Assembly (NCBI GenBank): GCA_003450735.1
Contig: DMEZ01000014.1
Location: forward strand, 32,572 to 96,571
DNA: 64,000 nucleotides
Direction: 5' to 3'
Source: Elusimicrobiota bacterium
Lineage (GTDB): Bacteria; Elusimicrobiota; Elusimicrobia; UBA1565
The number at the start of each line of letters is the position of its first letter. Position 1 is the first letter of the stretch. The notes beneath the pieces are model-generated. The model made no database searches and was not told the origin of the DNA. It worked only from the letters and a program-made list of their open reading frames with translations. Below are positions 17,911-26,893 of the stretch, in pieces. Position numbers and translations under genes: made by a program.

Positions 17911-18163
17911 GACAGAGCTCAGCCGCCAGGCAAGCAAGGATCTGGAGAAGATATTCAGGTCCGACAGGAAGCTCTATCAGCGATTTATAAACGCATTCCA
18001 GACAATCGCGCAGAATCCGCTTGAGGGCAAACTACTTCTAGGCGAACTCAAGGGATTGCGTTCATATCGCCTAGGGAGCTATCGGATCATATACGAAGTG
18101 CGACACCGGGAACTCCTTATCGTCGTAATTGACCTTGGCCATCGGCGCGAAATTTACAAGTAA
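17903..18163 (+). CDS. type II toxin, RelE/ParE superfamily
   Basis: The 86-residue product reads YRTELSRQASKDLEKI..RSDRKLYQRF..GELKGLRSYRLGSYRIIYEVRHRELLIVVIDLGHRREIYK, typical of RelE/YoeB-type mRNA interferases (RSYRLGSYRIIY core and C-terminal LGHRREIY). Start is GTG at 17903, overlapping the antitoxin stop. Whether it is a RelE-type nuclease or ParE-type gyrase poison cannot be settled; the GHRxxIY ending favours RelE. Confidence 0.85.
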   Translation: MYRTELSRQASKDLEKIFRSDRKLYQRFINAFQTIAQNPLEGKLLLGELKGLRSYRLGSYRIIYEVRHRELLIVVIDLGHRREIYK

Positions 18164-18236
18164 TGCCTAAGATTGGCTTGAATCGACCGCACTTCGAAGG
18201 CCGGCTTCCTGGGAGCGGCGATTCAGCCTGGAGTTA

Positions 18237-18749
18237 TCACTCGGATTTCTCCGGCGGCTGAAATCCGATCTGCCTACACGGTTCCGCCGGCGGATCCATC
18301 AGCCCTCGAATAGCTTCAAAAACGACCCTGAACTGCTCGTCGTGCCCAGAGACCCTGCGTGCCAACTCCGCCAAAGCACAGGTCAAGTCTTTGTTTACAA
18401 CGGCCAGCTGACGCAGATGATTGAAGGCTCGTACGATTCGTATGCTGGCCTCGATTGCCACTTCGCTATTCAGGACAGCCGCGAGCATGACAACACCATG
18501 CTCGGTGAACACATAAGGCGGCCTTCTCAGACCCATCTTTGCCCATGAACCGGATGTCGGATTCTGCGATATCCAATTCACTGTTTCATCATTGCTCAAC
18601 TGAAACATGAAATCCGCTGGAAATCTCTGACTCTTGCGCTTAACCTGCTCATTGAGACGCCCCGTTGAAACGCCAAAGATCTTTGCCAGATCACGATCTA
18701 TCATCACCCGATGTCCGCGTACGGTGTAGATGCGTTCTTCTATATTCAT
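18237..18749 (-). CDS. ORF6N domain protein
   Basis: The 170-residue product has the ORF6N DNA-binding domain: VRGHRVMIDRDLAKIFGVSTGRLNEQVKRKSQRFPADFMFQLS then KMGLRRPPYVFTEHGVVMLAAVLNSEVAIEASIRIVRAF. The family derives from phage and mobile-element regulators; exact roles are unknown. The C-terminal ~40 residues are variable. It is convergent with the toxin gene and has a 29-bp palindrome 43 bp upstream of its start. Confidence 0.85.
   Translation of the reverse strand: MNIEERIYTVRGHRVMIDRDLAKIFGVSTGRLNEQVKRKSQRFPADFMFQLSNDETVNWISQNPTSGSWAKMGLRRPPYVFTEHGVVMLAAVLNSEVAIEASIRIVRAFNHLRQLAVVNKDLTCALAELARRVSGHDEQFRVVFEAIRGLMDPPAEPCRQIGFQPPEKSE
18565..18578. repeat. operator half-site copy inside the ORF6N gene
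   Basis: TGCGATATCCAATT within the coding sequence (minus-strand codons for N-W-I-S-Q) matches one arm of the palindrome at 18792-18820 over 13 bp. Confidence 0.6.
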
Positions 18750-18791
18750 ACCAACAAGTACGTATATGGCAGCTAAAAAGTTCCAACGAAA

Positions 18792-18820
18792 ATTGGATAT
18801 CGCAAATTGCGATATCCAAT
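18792..18820. promoter_or_regulatory. perfect 29-bp palindrome upstream of the ORF6N gene
   Basis: Two 14-bp arms, ATTGGATATCGCAA and its exact complement, flank a single A. It lies between the ORF6N start (18749, minus) and the DUF3795 start (18861, plus) and could be an operator for either or both, or form an RNA hairpin. Confidence 0.7.
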
Positions 18821-18860
18821 ATATGCTTTAATATTAATGCATTTTCAGTAATAATCGCCC

Positions 18861-19208
18861 ATGCCAGCCATCCCCACCGACCCAGGCCTCGTAGCGTACT
18901 GCGGACTCTACTGCGGAGCCTGCCGCTCCTACCTCAAGGGCCGCTGTCCCGGCTGCCATGCCAACGTCAAAGCTTCCTGGTGCAAGGTCCGCTCCTGCTG
19001 CATCGAGCGCAAATACTCCACCTGCGCCGACTGCCGCGACTTCCCCTACCCCAAGGAATGCCGCCGATTCCACAACTTCATCTCCAAGCTCATCGGCTTC
19101 CTCCTCCGCTCCGATCGCGCCGCCTGCATCGCCCAGATCAAGCGCCTCGGTCTCCAAGGCCACGCCGCGCAGATGGCCTGCTGCGGCAGGCACTCCCTCC
19201 GCCCTTAA
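18861..19208 (+). CDS. cysteine-rich DUF3795-type protein
   Basis: The 115-residue product opens with LVAYCGLYCGACRSYLKGRCPGCHANVKASWCKVRSCCIERKYSTCADCRDF; the YCG.YCG.C start and the C..C, CC and C..C pairs match DUF3795, a small family thought to bind zinc or Fe-S. Function unknown. It precedes pepP by 31 bp and is co-directional. Confidence 0.75.
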   Translation: MPAIPTDPGLVAYCGLYCGACRSYLKGRCPGCHANVKASWCKVRSCCIERKYSTCADCRDFPYPKECRRFHNFISKLIGFLLRSDRAACIAQIKRLGLQGHAAQMACCGRHSLRP

Positions 19209-19226
19209 GGCCCCGACCCCAAATGA

Positions 19227-19232
19227 TATAAT
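19227..19232 (+). promoter_or_regulatory. consensus -10 (TATAAT), leaderless start of pepP
   Basis: Extended -10 TGATATAAT ends 7 bp before the ATG at 19240, so the transcript would begin at the start codon. No SD is present. Confidence 0.65.
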
Positions 19233-19239
19233 CGCGTCG

Positions 19240-20595
19240 ATGAACAACCTCTATTCCAACCATCGGAAATCCCTCATGAGCCGCCTCTCGGACGGCCTCA
19301 CCCTCCTCTCCGGAGGCGCCGAAGTCCTCCGCAACGGCGACGTCAGCCACCCCTTCCGACAAGACTCCGATTTCCTCTACCTCAGCGGCGTGGGCGAGCC
19401 CAACTGCCACCTCCTCCTCGACCCCAAGCGCCGCACGAGCACCCTCTTCATCCAGCGCATCGACGCCCACCACAAGGTCTGGGAAGGCTATGTCCCCGGC
19501 CTCGCCGAGTGCCGCAAGCTCTACGGCTTCGAGCGCGTCGCCTACTCCGACGAACTCCCCAAGCGCCTCAAGAAGGCCAAGAAAGGCTACCGCAAGTTCT
19601 ACCCCAACATCGCCGCCCTCGCCAAACACGCCAAGCTCCTCCCCTTGAAGAAGAAGCCCTGCCTCGAGCTCGCCGACCTGCTCCAGGAGCTGCGCGCCCT
19701 CAAGGACGAGGGCGAGCTCGCCCTCATGAAGAAGGCCGGCGACATCACCGCCCGCGCCCATCGCCGGGTCATGGACCAGGCCCGGCCCGGCATGCGCGAG
19801 TACGAAGCCCAGGCCCTCTTCGACTCCGCCTGCCTCGGCTCCGGCCTCAAGCACCTCGCCTTCCCCTCCATCGTCGCCGCGGGGAACAACGGGGCCGTGC
19901 TCCACTACCGCAAGAACGACGCCGTGCTCAAGAACGGGGAGCTCCTCCTCGTGGACGCCGGCGCGGAGCACAACGGCTACGCGGCCGACATCACCCGCAC
20001 CTTCCCCGTCGGCAGGCGCTTCACCCCGCTCCAGCGCGACGTCTACGCCATCGTCCTCGAGACCCAGAAGTCCTGCATCGAGATGCTCCGCCCCGGCCTC
20101 AACTCGGCCGAGCTCCACGTCCACTCGATGACGATGCTCGCCGACGGCCTCAAATCCATCGGACTTTTGACCGGCGACACGACGGGCCTCGTCGAGAGCG
20201 AGGCCGTGCGCCTCTTCTACCCGCACGGCATCGGCCACCTGCTGGGCCTCGACGTGCACGACGGCGCCGGCGGCTCCAAGCGCAAGCTCGAGAACCCCTT
20301 CAAGTTCCCCATCCGCTTCGTCGCCAAGCTCGAGCCGGGCTTCGTCATCACCATCGAGCCCGGCCTCTACTTCATCGAGGCCCTGCTCAACGACCCCAAG
20401 AAGCGGGCCAAGTATAAGAACTCCGTGCGCTTCTCCAAGGCCGAGAAGATGCTCGGCTTCGGCGGCGTGCGCATCGAGGACGACCTCCTCGTCCGCAACG
20501 GCGCGCCCCTCAACCTCACCGACTCCCGCGTCTGCCCCAAGGAGATCGCCCAGATCGAGGACGTCCGCCGGGCCGCCCTCTGCCGCTCCTCATGA
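19240..20595 (+). CDS. pepP: Xaa-Pro aminopeptidase (M24B)
   Basis: The 451-residue cytoplasmic enzyme removes N-terminal residues that precede proline. An AMP_N domain (~1-125, HPFRQDSDFLYLSG) precedes the pita-bread catalytic domain, with metal ligands Asp239 (VDAGAE), Asp250 (ADITRTFP), His333 (HGIGHLLGLDVHD), Glu373 (TIEPGLYF) and Glu413 (RIEDD). Full length for PepP. The frame opens at 18958 inside the DUF3795 gene; ATG 19240 begins at the conserved N-terminus and follows the -10. Confidence 0.92.
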   Translation: MNNLYSNHRKSLMSRLSDGLTLLSGGAEVLRNGDVSHPFRQDSDFLYLSGVGEPNCHLLLDPKRRTSTLFIQRIDAHHKVWEGYVPGLAECRKLYGFERVAYSDELPKRLKKAKKGYRKFYPNIAALAKHAKLLPLKKKPCLELADLLQELRALKDEGELALMKKAGDITARAHRRVMDQARPGMREYEAQALFDSACLGSGLKHLAFPSIVAAGNNGAVLHYRKNDAVLKNGELLLVDAGAEHNGYAADITRTFPVGRRFTPLQRDVYAIVLETQKSCIEMLRPGLNSAELHVHSMTMLADGLKSIGLLTGDTTGLVESEAVRLFYPHGIGHLLGLDVHDGAGGSKRKLENPFKFPIRFVAKLEPGFVITIEPGLYFIEALLNDPKKRAKYKNSVRFSKAEKMLGFGGVRIEDDLLVRNGAPLNLTDSRVCPKEIAQIEDVRRAALCRSS

Positions 20596-20650
20596 TGCGC
20601 GCTCAGAGGACGGCCGATAAGGAGCACGGCCCACGGGCCGCCCTGGGCGG

Positions 20651-22063
20651 ATGAGTCTGCCCCGCTGGCTGAGGCACCTCGTCCGCACGGCCCTCCACCT
20701 GGGCCTGGACGCCGGAGCCATCCTCCTGGCCTACTGGGCCGCCTACGAGCTCCGGTTCCACCACGCCGGCTTCACCGCCCGCGTCCCCGTCATCGGGGAC
20801 GACCCCGGCTGGGAGCTCTACCGCCGCCTCCTCTTCGCGGTCGTCCCCATCTGGCTGGCCATCTTCTTCTACGCTTCCCGGCTCTACACCCGTCCCTGGC
20901 TCAGCGCCCTCGACCGCCTGCTCGAGATCTTCAAAGGAGCCGTTCTAGGCACCCTCGCGGTGCTCGCCGCCACCTACATCTACGCCCGGCTCGAATACTC
21001 CCGGCTCATGATGCTCATGGCCGGCCCCATCGCGGCCCTGAGCGTCAGCCTCGCCCAGCTCGTCGTCCTCAAGATCGACGCCTGGCTCGCCCGCCACGAG
21101 GCCACCTCCCCGCTCCTCCTGGTCGGCGGCGGCAAGGTGGCCGAGCTCGTCCGCGGAAACCTCCTCACCCGCCATCCCGGCATGGCCATCCTCGAGCGCG
21201 AGGAGCTCCCGAAGCCCGACGAGCTCGCCGGCCTGGCCGCCGAGCAGGGCGTCTCCGACCTGATCCTGGTGCGCAGCGGGGAGAGCCGGACAGGCCTCCT
21301 CGAGCTCGCCGAGGCCTGCGAGTCGGCCGACGTCCGCTTCTCCATGATCCCCGACCTGCTCGAACTGCGTTTGGGCGAGGTCCAGATGGACGACTCCCTC
21401 GGCCTGCCCGCCTACCGGCTCCAGCACACCTCCCTGACCCGGGCCAACTTCGCGGCCAAGCGCACCTTCGACGTCCTCTTCAGCCTGCTCTTCCTGGCCT
21501 GCACCGCCCTCCCCTTCCTCCTCATCGCGCTGCTCATCCGGCTCGATTCCAAGGGCCCCGTCCTCTTCCAGCAGAAGCGCATCGGCTACAAGGGCCGGCC
21601 CTTCGAGGCCTTCAAGTTCCGGACGATGGTGCTCGACGCCGAAAAGGCCGTGGCGGCGGTGAAGGCCGCCTCCAACGACCAGGCCGGCGGCTTCTTCAAG
21701 GCCAAGAACGACCCCCGCGTCACGCGCGTGGGCCGGTGGCTGAGGCGCTTCTCCCTGGACGAGGCCCCGCAGTTCCTCAACGTCCTGGCCGGCGAGATGA
21801 GCGTGGTCGGTCCCCGCCCGCTCGCCCTGACCACCGGGGAGATGGAGGAGCTCGTGCGCCTCTTCGGCCCCACCGCCAAGAAGCGGATGAACATCCTGCC
21901 GGGCATCACCGGGCTCTGGCAGGTCTCCGGCCGCTCGGACATCAGCTCGGAGCAGAGGTTCGCCCTCGACCTATTCTACATCGAGCACTGGTCCCTCGGA
22001 CTCGACCTCGAGATCATCCTGAAGACCGCGCCCGCGATGCTGTTCGCCAAAGGAGCCTACTGA
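20651..22063 (+). CDS. polyprenyl-phosphate sugar phosphotransferase (initiating glycosyltransferase)
   Basis: The 470-residue product has N-terminal membrane segments (~15-120), a central Rossmann-like CoA-binding-type region (LLVGGGKVAELV) and a C-terminal bacterial sugar transferase domain from ~270: KRTFDVLFSLLFLACTALPFLLIALLIRLDSKGPVLFQQKRIGYKGRPFEAFKFRTM and LPGITGLWQVSGRSD. This is the WbaP/EpsE-type architecture that transfers sugar-1-phosphate to undecaprenyl phosphate and starts a glycan. It heads the second glycan block. Confidence 0.92.
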   Translation: MSLPRWLRHLVRTALHLGLDAGAILLAYWAAYELRFHHAGFTARVPVIGDDPGWELYRRLLFAVVPIWLAIFFYASRLYTRPWLSALDRLLEIFKGAVLGTLAVLAATYIYARLEYSRLMMLMAGPIAALSVSLAQLVVLKIDAWLARHEATSPLLLVGGGKVAELVRGNLLTRHPGMAILEREELPKPDELAGLAAEQGVSDLILVRSGESRTGLLELAEACESADVRFSMIPDLLELRLGEVQMDDSLGLPAYRLQHTSLTRANFAAKRTFDVLFSLLFLACTALPFLLIALLIRLDSKGPVLFQQKRIGYKGRPFEAFKFRTMVLDAEKAVAAVKAASNDQAGGFFKAKNDPRVTRVGRWLRRFSLDEAPQFLNVLAGEMSVVGPRPLALTTGEMEELVRLFGPTAKKRMNILPGITGLWQVSGRSDISSEQRFALDLFYIEHWSLGLDLEIILKTAPAMLFAKGAY

Positions 22064-22064
22064 C

Positions 22065-23201
22065 ATGACCAAGACGACGACCGCCGCCCAGACCAAGATC
22101 CCCCTGCTCGACCTCAAGGAGCAGTACGGCGCCCTGCGGGAAGAGCTCCTGGAGGCCGCCCGCCGCGTGATGGACTCCGGGGTCGTCATCACCGGCCCCG
22201 AGAACAAGGCCTTCGAGGCCGAGTTCGCCGCCGCCATGGGCGCCAAGCACTGCGTGGGCGTCTCCAACGGGACCGACGCCATCGAACTCTCCCTGAAGGC
22301 CTGCGGCGTCGGCCCGGGCGACGAGGTGGTCGTCCCCGCCTTCACCTTCATCGCCACGGCCTCGGCGGTTTCCACGATCGGCGCCAAGCCCGTGTTCGCG
22401 GACGTCGACTTCAAGACCTTCACCCTCACGCCCGAGGCGCTCGAGAAGGCCCTCACCCCGAAGACCAAGGCCGTCGTCCCCGTCCACCTCTTCGGCTGGC
22501 CGGCCGACATGGACGCCCTCCTGGCCGTCGCCGCGAAGAAGGGCCTCAAGGTGGTCGAGGACTGCGCGCAGGCCCACGGCGCGCTCTACAAGGGCAAGTC
22601 CATCGGCGCCCTGGGCGACGCGGGCACCTTCAGCTTCTACCCCTCCAAGAACATGGGCGCCCTGGGCGACGCGGGCGCGGTCGTCACGAACGACGAGGCG
22701 CTGGCCTCCCGGGTGCGCAGCATCCGCGACGCGGGGCGCGCGCCCGGCGAGCGCTACCTGCACGCCTTCCCCGGCCGCAACGCGCGCCTCGACGAGCTCC
22801 AGGCCGCCTTCCTGCGCGTGAAGCTCAAGCGGCTCGCCGCGTGGAACGAGTCCCGCGAAGCCGTCGCGAAGATCTACCGCCGCGAGCTCGCCGGCCTCCC
22901 CGTGACCCTGCCGCCCGAGCCCAAGGCCGGCCTGCGCCACGTCTACCACCTCTTCGTCCTCCGCGCCGAGCGGCGCGACGCGCTCTCCCGGCATCTGAGC
23001 CGGGCGGACATCGGCAACGCGGTCTACTATCCGGTCGCGCTGCACCTCCAGCCGGCCTTCAAGGACGCGGGCTTCAAGGAAGGCTCCTTCCCCGTCTCGG
23101 AGCAGGCCTGCCGCGAGGTGCTCGCCCTGCCGATGTACCCCGAATTGGGCGCGGAGCGCGCGCTCCGGGTGGCCCAGGAGATCCGCCGCTTCTACGCGTG
23201 A
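22065..23201 (+). CDS. DegT/DnrJ/EryC1/StrS aminotransferase
   Basis: The 378-residue PLP enzyme transaminates a keto-sugar nucleotide. Seen are the TFIATASAV strand, EDCAQAHGA (165-173) and FYPSKNMGALGDAG with Lys195 as Schiff-base lysine. Full length. It starts 2 bp after the sugar transferase and overlaps the next glycosyltransferase. It resembles WbpE/PseC-like enzymes; with the WbpA-like dehydrogenase at 61670 it could belong to a UDP-2,3-diamino-uronate type pathway (inference). Confidence 0.9.
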   Translation: MTKTTTAAQTKIPLLDLKEQYGALREELLEAARRVMDSGVVITGPENKAFEAEFAAAMGAKHCVGVSNGTDAIELSLKACGVGPGDEVVVPAFTFIATASAVSTIGAKPVFADVDFKTFTLTPEALEKALTPKTKAVVPVHLFGWPADMDALLAVAAKKGLKVVEDCAQAHGALYKGKSIGALGDAGTFSFYPSKNMGALGDAGAVVTNDEALASRVRSIRDAGRAPGERYLHAFPGRNARLDELQAAFLRVKLKRLAAWNESREAVAKIYRRELAGLPVTLPPEPKAGLRHVYHLFVLRAERRDALSRHLSRADIGNAVYYPVALHLQPAFKDAGFKEGSFPVSEQACREVLALPMYPELGAERALRVAQEIRRFYA

Positions 23202-24310
23202 AGCGCATCCTCTTCGTCAGCACGTCGACGACGGTCGGGGGGGCCGAGAAGACCCTCTACACCCTCGCGACCCTCCTCGACCCCGCGCTCTACCAGGTCG
23301 CCGGGGTCGTGAGCCTCAAGCCCAAGGGGCACTACGCGAAGCTGCTGGAGAGCATGGGCGTCCGGGTGGACTCCCTGGACGTCCAGAAGACCGCCGGCAT
23401 CGCCGACCTCCAGAAGCTGGCCGTGCTCGTGCACCAGGCCCGGCCGGACCTCGTCCACGCGGTCATGTACCAGGCCATCCAGCTCTGCCGGGCCGTGCGC
23501 CGGCTGGGCTACGCCGAGTACCATCTGGTGAGCTCTCCCCGCGTCAACTACCGCACCCGCGGGAGCTGGTCCTTGGTCCTGGACGGCTGGCTGAAGAAGG
23601 CCGACGACCTGATGATCGCCGAGTCGGACGCCTCCCGAAACCATCTGGTCGACAAGCTCGGCTACGGCAAGGACAAGGTCGTGCGCGTCTACAACGGGGT
23701 GGACATCGCGGGCTGGCCCATCTCCAAGGCCGCGCGCGCGCGCTGCCGCAAGCAGCTGGGCATCGAGCCCGGCGAGACCCTGCTGGGCGTCTCCGGACGC
23801 CTCGACCCCCAGAAAGGGCACGCGTTCCTGCTCGAGGCCCTCGCCAAGCTCCGCGCCTCGCACCCCGTCAAATGCGTCCTCCTCGGCGAGGGGCCGCTCA
23901 AGGGGCAGCTGCAGGGCCTGGCGCGCTCCCTCGGCGTCGACGGGGCGGTCCATTTCGTCGGGGAGCAGGCGGACATGGCCGGCTGGCTCTCCGCCGTGGA
24001 CATCTACGTTCAGCCCTCGCTGTGGGAAGGGCTGCCGAACGCCCTTCTGGAGGCCATGGCGGTCGGCCTCCCCGTCGTCGCGAGCCAGGTCGACGGCATC
24101 CCGGAAGTCGTCCGCAACGACGTCTCGGGACTGCTCTGCGAGCCCAAGAGCTCCCAGGCCCTCGTCGTGCCCATCCAGGACCTGATCGTGGACGACGAGC
24201 TGCGCCGGCGCCTCGGCCAGGCCGCCAAGCAGGTGGTCCTGGAGAATTTCAAGCTCGCCGACATGATCGCCAACACCCAGGCGGTCTACAAGAAGGTCCT
24301 CGGGGAGTAG
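23198..24310 (+). CDS. family 4 glycosyltransferase
   Basis: The 370-residue GT-B enzyme starts at GTG 23198 (GTGA overlap). Motifs: STSTTVGGAEKTLYTLATLLDP (acceptor domain), VYNGVDIAGWP, LGVSGRLDPQKGHAFLLEAL and PSLWEGLPNALLEAMAVGLPVVASQVDGIPEVV (E-x7-E). A standard retaining GT4 of the PimB/WbpY type; sugar unknown. Confidence 0.9.
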   Translation: MKRILFVSTSTTVGGAEKTLYTLATLLDPALYQVAGVVSLKPKGHYAKLLESMGVRVDSLDVQKTAGIADLQKLAVLVHQARPDLVHAVMYQAIQLCRAVRRLGYAEYHLVSSPRVNYRTRGSWSLVLDGWLKKADDLMIAESDASRNHLVDKLGYGKDKVVRVYNGVDIAGWPISKAARARCRKQLGIEPGETLLGVSGRLDPQKGHAFLLEALAKLRASHPVKCVLLGEGPLKGQLQGLARSLGVDGAVHFVGEQADMAGWLSAVDIYVQPSLWEGLPNALLEAMAVGLPVVASQVDGIPEVVRNDVSGLLCEPKSSQALVVPIQDLIVDDELRRRLGQAAKQVVLENFKLADMIANTQAVYKKVLGE

Positions 24311-24322
24311 CGGGCGCCCCGC

Positions 24323-25237
24323 TCAGCGGCGGCGCGCCACGACCTGCATCGAATCGCGCGTATCGAGGTAGAGGAACTTGTCCTCGAGGCCCAGGAGCCT
24401 CACGAGCGCCTCGACCGCGGCGTGGACCGGGCGCGGGTAGTTCGAGAGCCGGCTGAGCCAGTAGCCCCAGGTGAAGATGCGCCCGTAGGACTTGACCAGG
24501 ACCGTTTCGAATCCGGCCTTGTCCAGCAGCGTCTTCAAGGTCCGCGGCGAGAAATACTGGATGTGCGCCGGCCGCAGGCCCCACCAGTAGCCCCGCAGCA
24601 GCCTCGCCGAGAGGCTCTCGATGTCCGGCGTGACCAGATACAGGAATCCCCCGGGCCTGAGGACGCGCGCGACCTCCCGCATCATGCCGCGGGGGTCGTC
24701 GAGGTGTTCGATCACGTCGATGAGGGCCGCGGCGTCGAAGTGGGCGTCGGGGAAGCGCTCCCCCTGGAGCGTCTCGACGACCTTCGGCAGGTGCAGCGTC
24801 TTCGCCGCGTACTCGCGCGCCCAGCGCGAAGGCTCGACCCCCGTGACCTCGAAGCTCGTGCGCGCGGCGTTGAGGAAGAAGCCGGCCGAGCAGCCCACTT
24901 CGAGGAGGCGCCCCGAGCGCACGTGGCGCCGCAGCAGGGCGAGGCTCAGATAGCCGTTCATGCAGCGCGACTCGGACTCCCGGCGGTAGTCCTCGTCCTC
25001 GGTCGTCCGGTAGCCTTCGAGCAGGGCCTCCGGATCCGGGCGGGGGCTCGTGTAGACCATGCCGCAGGCGCGGCAGCGGCGGAGCGTCCCGTACAGGCCG
25101 AACACGTCGGTGGTCGCGGCGAAATGGGCGGCGTCGGCCGCCGACGCGGTCGCCTTGGACCGGTACAGGACGTCGGCCTCCTTCGAGCCGCACAGGCTGC
25201 AGGGGACCTCCAGCATCAGGGCGTCCGGGTTCTCCAT
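24323..25237 (-). CDS. SAM-dependent methyltransferase with N-terminal zinc ribbon
   Basis: The 304-residue product has a four-Cys ribbon (Cys13, Cys16, Cys55, Cys58) followed by a class I methyltransferase: LLEVGCSAGFFLNAA (SAM motif I, ~111-125) and ALIDVIEHLDDPRGMMREVARVLRPGG. Such Methyltransf_23 proteins cluster with glycan genes and may methylate sugars or glycolipids. It is inverted relative to the operon around it. Confidence 0.85.
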   Translation of the reverse strand: MENPDALMLEVPCSLCGSKEADVLYRSKATASAADAAHFAATTDVFGLYGTLRRCRACGMVYTSPRPDPEALLEGYRTTEDEDYRRESESRCMNGYLSLALLRRHVRSGRLLEVGCSAGFFLNAARTSFEVTGVEPSRWAREYAAKTLHLPKVVETLQGERFPDAHFDAAALIDVIEHLDDPRGMMREVARVLRPGGFLYLVTPDIESLSARLLRGYWWGLRPAHIQYFSPRTLKTLLDKAGFETVLVKSYGRIFTWGYWLSRLSNYPRPVHAAVEALVRLLGLEDKFLYLDTRDSMQVVARRR

Positions 25238-25286
25238 CCTGGAGGGGATTCTAACACAGTCGCCGACCTGGACGCACCCACTAAGA

Positions 25287-25292
25287 TATAAT
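25287..25292 (+). promoter_or_regulatory. consensus -10 (TATAAT), leaderless start
   Basis: AAGATATAAT ends 7 bp before the ATG at 25300, with no SD between; predicts a leaderless mRNA. Confidence 0.6.
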
Positions 25293-25299
25293 CTCCCGG

Positions 25300-26889
25300 A
25301 TGACGACCTCGACCGCGGGCGCAGGCAGGCCCTCCTGCAGCCGGCTCCTGCTCGAGGAACTCCGCTCGGCGTTCACCGGCCGGACAGGCTGGCTCTGCCT
25401 GCTCCTGGCGGCGCTGAGCCTCGTCTCCTTCTGGCCGTACTCCCGCTCCATGGGGTTCTATTCGGATGACTGGCACATCCTCCAGCCCCTCGTCCGCTCT
25501 CCCGACCAGTCCCTCCTGGGCGTCATCCGGGCGTTCGACCGCGCGGGCGTCGCATCCGATGGGAAGACCACCTGGTACCTGCGCCCCACGGCCATCCTCT
25601 ATTACCCCTTCGCCTACTGGCTCTCCGGGATGGACTTATGGAAGTACCAGGCCTTCTACCGCGTCCTGGAGATCCTCACGGCGTGGTTTTTGTTCCTGGC
25701 CTTCGCCATCGCGACCGGGCGCAGGCGCCTCTCGTTCCTGACCGTCGCCCTATTCGTCGTCCTGCCGAGCCACGGCGCGACCCACCATTGGCTCAACGTC
25801 CCCCCGGCGATGGTCCCCAGCTCCGCCGCCTTCTTCGCCTTCAGCCTCTGGCTCAAGCATGCGCGGGGCCCGTTCCTCGCGGCCGCCCTCCTCTTCCTCG
25901 CCGCGGGAGCGCTGACCTACGAGATGGCCATCCCGCTCGTCTTGACTCTGCCGCTCCTGCGCCTGCTCTGGGAACTGCGGCAGGGGCCTCTCTCCGGCGG
26001 GGTCTGGGAACGGGTCCTGCGCGACGCCGCCGCCGCGCTGGCGACGGCGGCCGCCCTGGTCGGCTACCACGCCCTGATCCAGCGGTGGGGCCCGCCGGTC
26101 ATCTCCCGCGGGCTGACCTTCGATCCCGGCTTCTTCTTCAAGGTCCTGGGGCGCGCTTTCGAAGTCCAGTTCTCCGGGGTCGTGCATCTGTGCGCCGTGT
26201 ACGCCCAGAGGGCCTCCTCCCACTTCACGTGGCTGGGCTGGGGCGCCGCCCTGGCGGCAGGCGGGCTGACGGCCGCCTCCGTCCTGGCCGAAGCTCCGGA
26301 CCCGCCGATGGAGGCGCGGGAGACGGCCGCCTGGGCGGGCGGCGCCGCCCTCCTCCTGGCCGCCTGCAACGCCCCCTACGCCCTCTCCGCCGCCCAGTAC
26401 CTGCCGCACGTCTTCAGCGTCCAGAACCGGCTCAATCTTCCCGCCTCGATGGCGGCCGCGATGCTCTGGGCCTGGCTGCTTTTGCCGAGGGAGCCTCTCG
26501 GCAAGCCCCTCTTGTCCCGGCGGCTCGTCTTGCCCCTGCTCCTGGGGCTCTGCTTCTCGGCGTTCACCGCCGCGAACTGGCAGAGCGGCTGGGAGTGGAA
26601 GGAGGCCTGGGCGGTGCAGAAGGCCGTGCTGGAGGGCCTGCGCAGGCGCGCGGCGGAACTGCCGCCCGGGCCCGCGTACGTCGTCCTGGAGGGCGCCCCG
26701 ACCGACGTGGGGAACGTCCCGGCCTTCGACCAGGACTGGGTGTTCGACCCCGCCCTGCGCATCTGGCTGGGGCGCTGGGACTTGAAAGGAGGCGTCGCGG
26801 AGAGCGGAGCCCGCATCACTCCGCCGGGGCACCGCCGCGTCCTCTACCGATTCCAGGAAGACCGCCTCCTCGCAGAGGACGCCCCCTGA
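25300..26889 (+). CDS. polytopic membrane protein, probable GT-C glycosyltransferase
   Basis: The 529-residue product has about ten hydrophobic segments. The first periplasmic loop carries SDDWH with Asp56-Asp57, the acidic pair typical of GT-C enzymes using polyprenyl-phosphate sugars. A soluble C-terminal part of ~100 residues follows (VVLEGAPTDVGNVPAFDQDWVFDP). No close named family recognised. It lies 4 bp before a second GT-C-like gene. Confidence 0.6.
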   Translation: MTTSTAGAGRPSCSRLLLEELRSAFTGRTGWLCLLLAALSLVSFWPYSRSMGFYSDDWHILQPLVRSPDQSLLGVIRAFDRAGVASDGKTTWYLRPTAILYYPFAYWLSGMDLWKYQAFYRVLEILTAWFLFLAFAIATGRRRLSFLTVALFVVLPSHGATHHWLNVPPAMVPSSAAFFAFSLWLKHARGPFLAAALLFLAAGALTYEMAIPLVLTLPLLRLLWELRQGPLSGGVWERVLRDAAAALATAAALVGYHALIQRWGPPVISRGLTFDPGFFFKVLGRAFEVQFSGVVHLCAVYAQRASSHFTWLGWGAALAAGGLTAASVLAEAPDPPMEARETAAWAGGAALLLAACNAPYALSAAQYLPHVFSVQNRLNLPASMAAAMLWAWLLLPREPLGKPLLSRRLVLPLLLGLCFSAFTAANWQSGWEWKEAWAVQKAVLEGLRRRAAELPPGPAYVVLEGAPTDVGNVPAFDQDWVFDPALRIWLGRWDLKGGVAESGARITPPGHRRVLYRFQEDRLLAEDAP

Positions 26890-26893
26890 GGGC

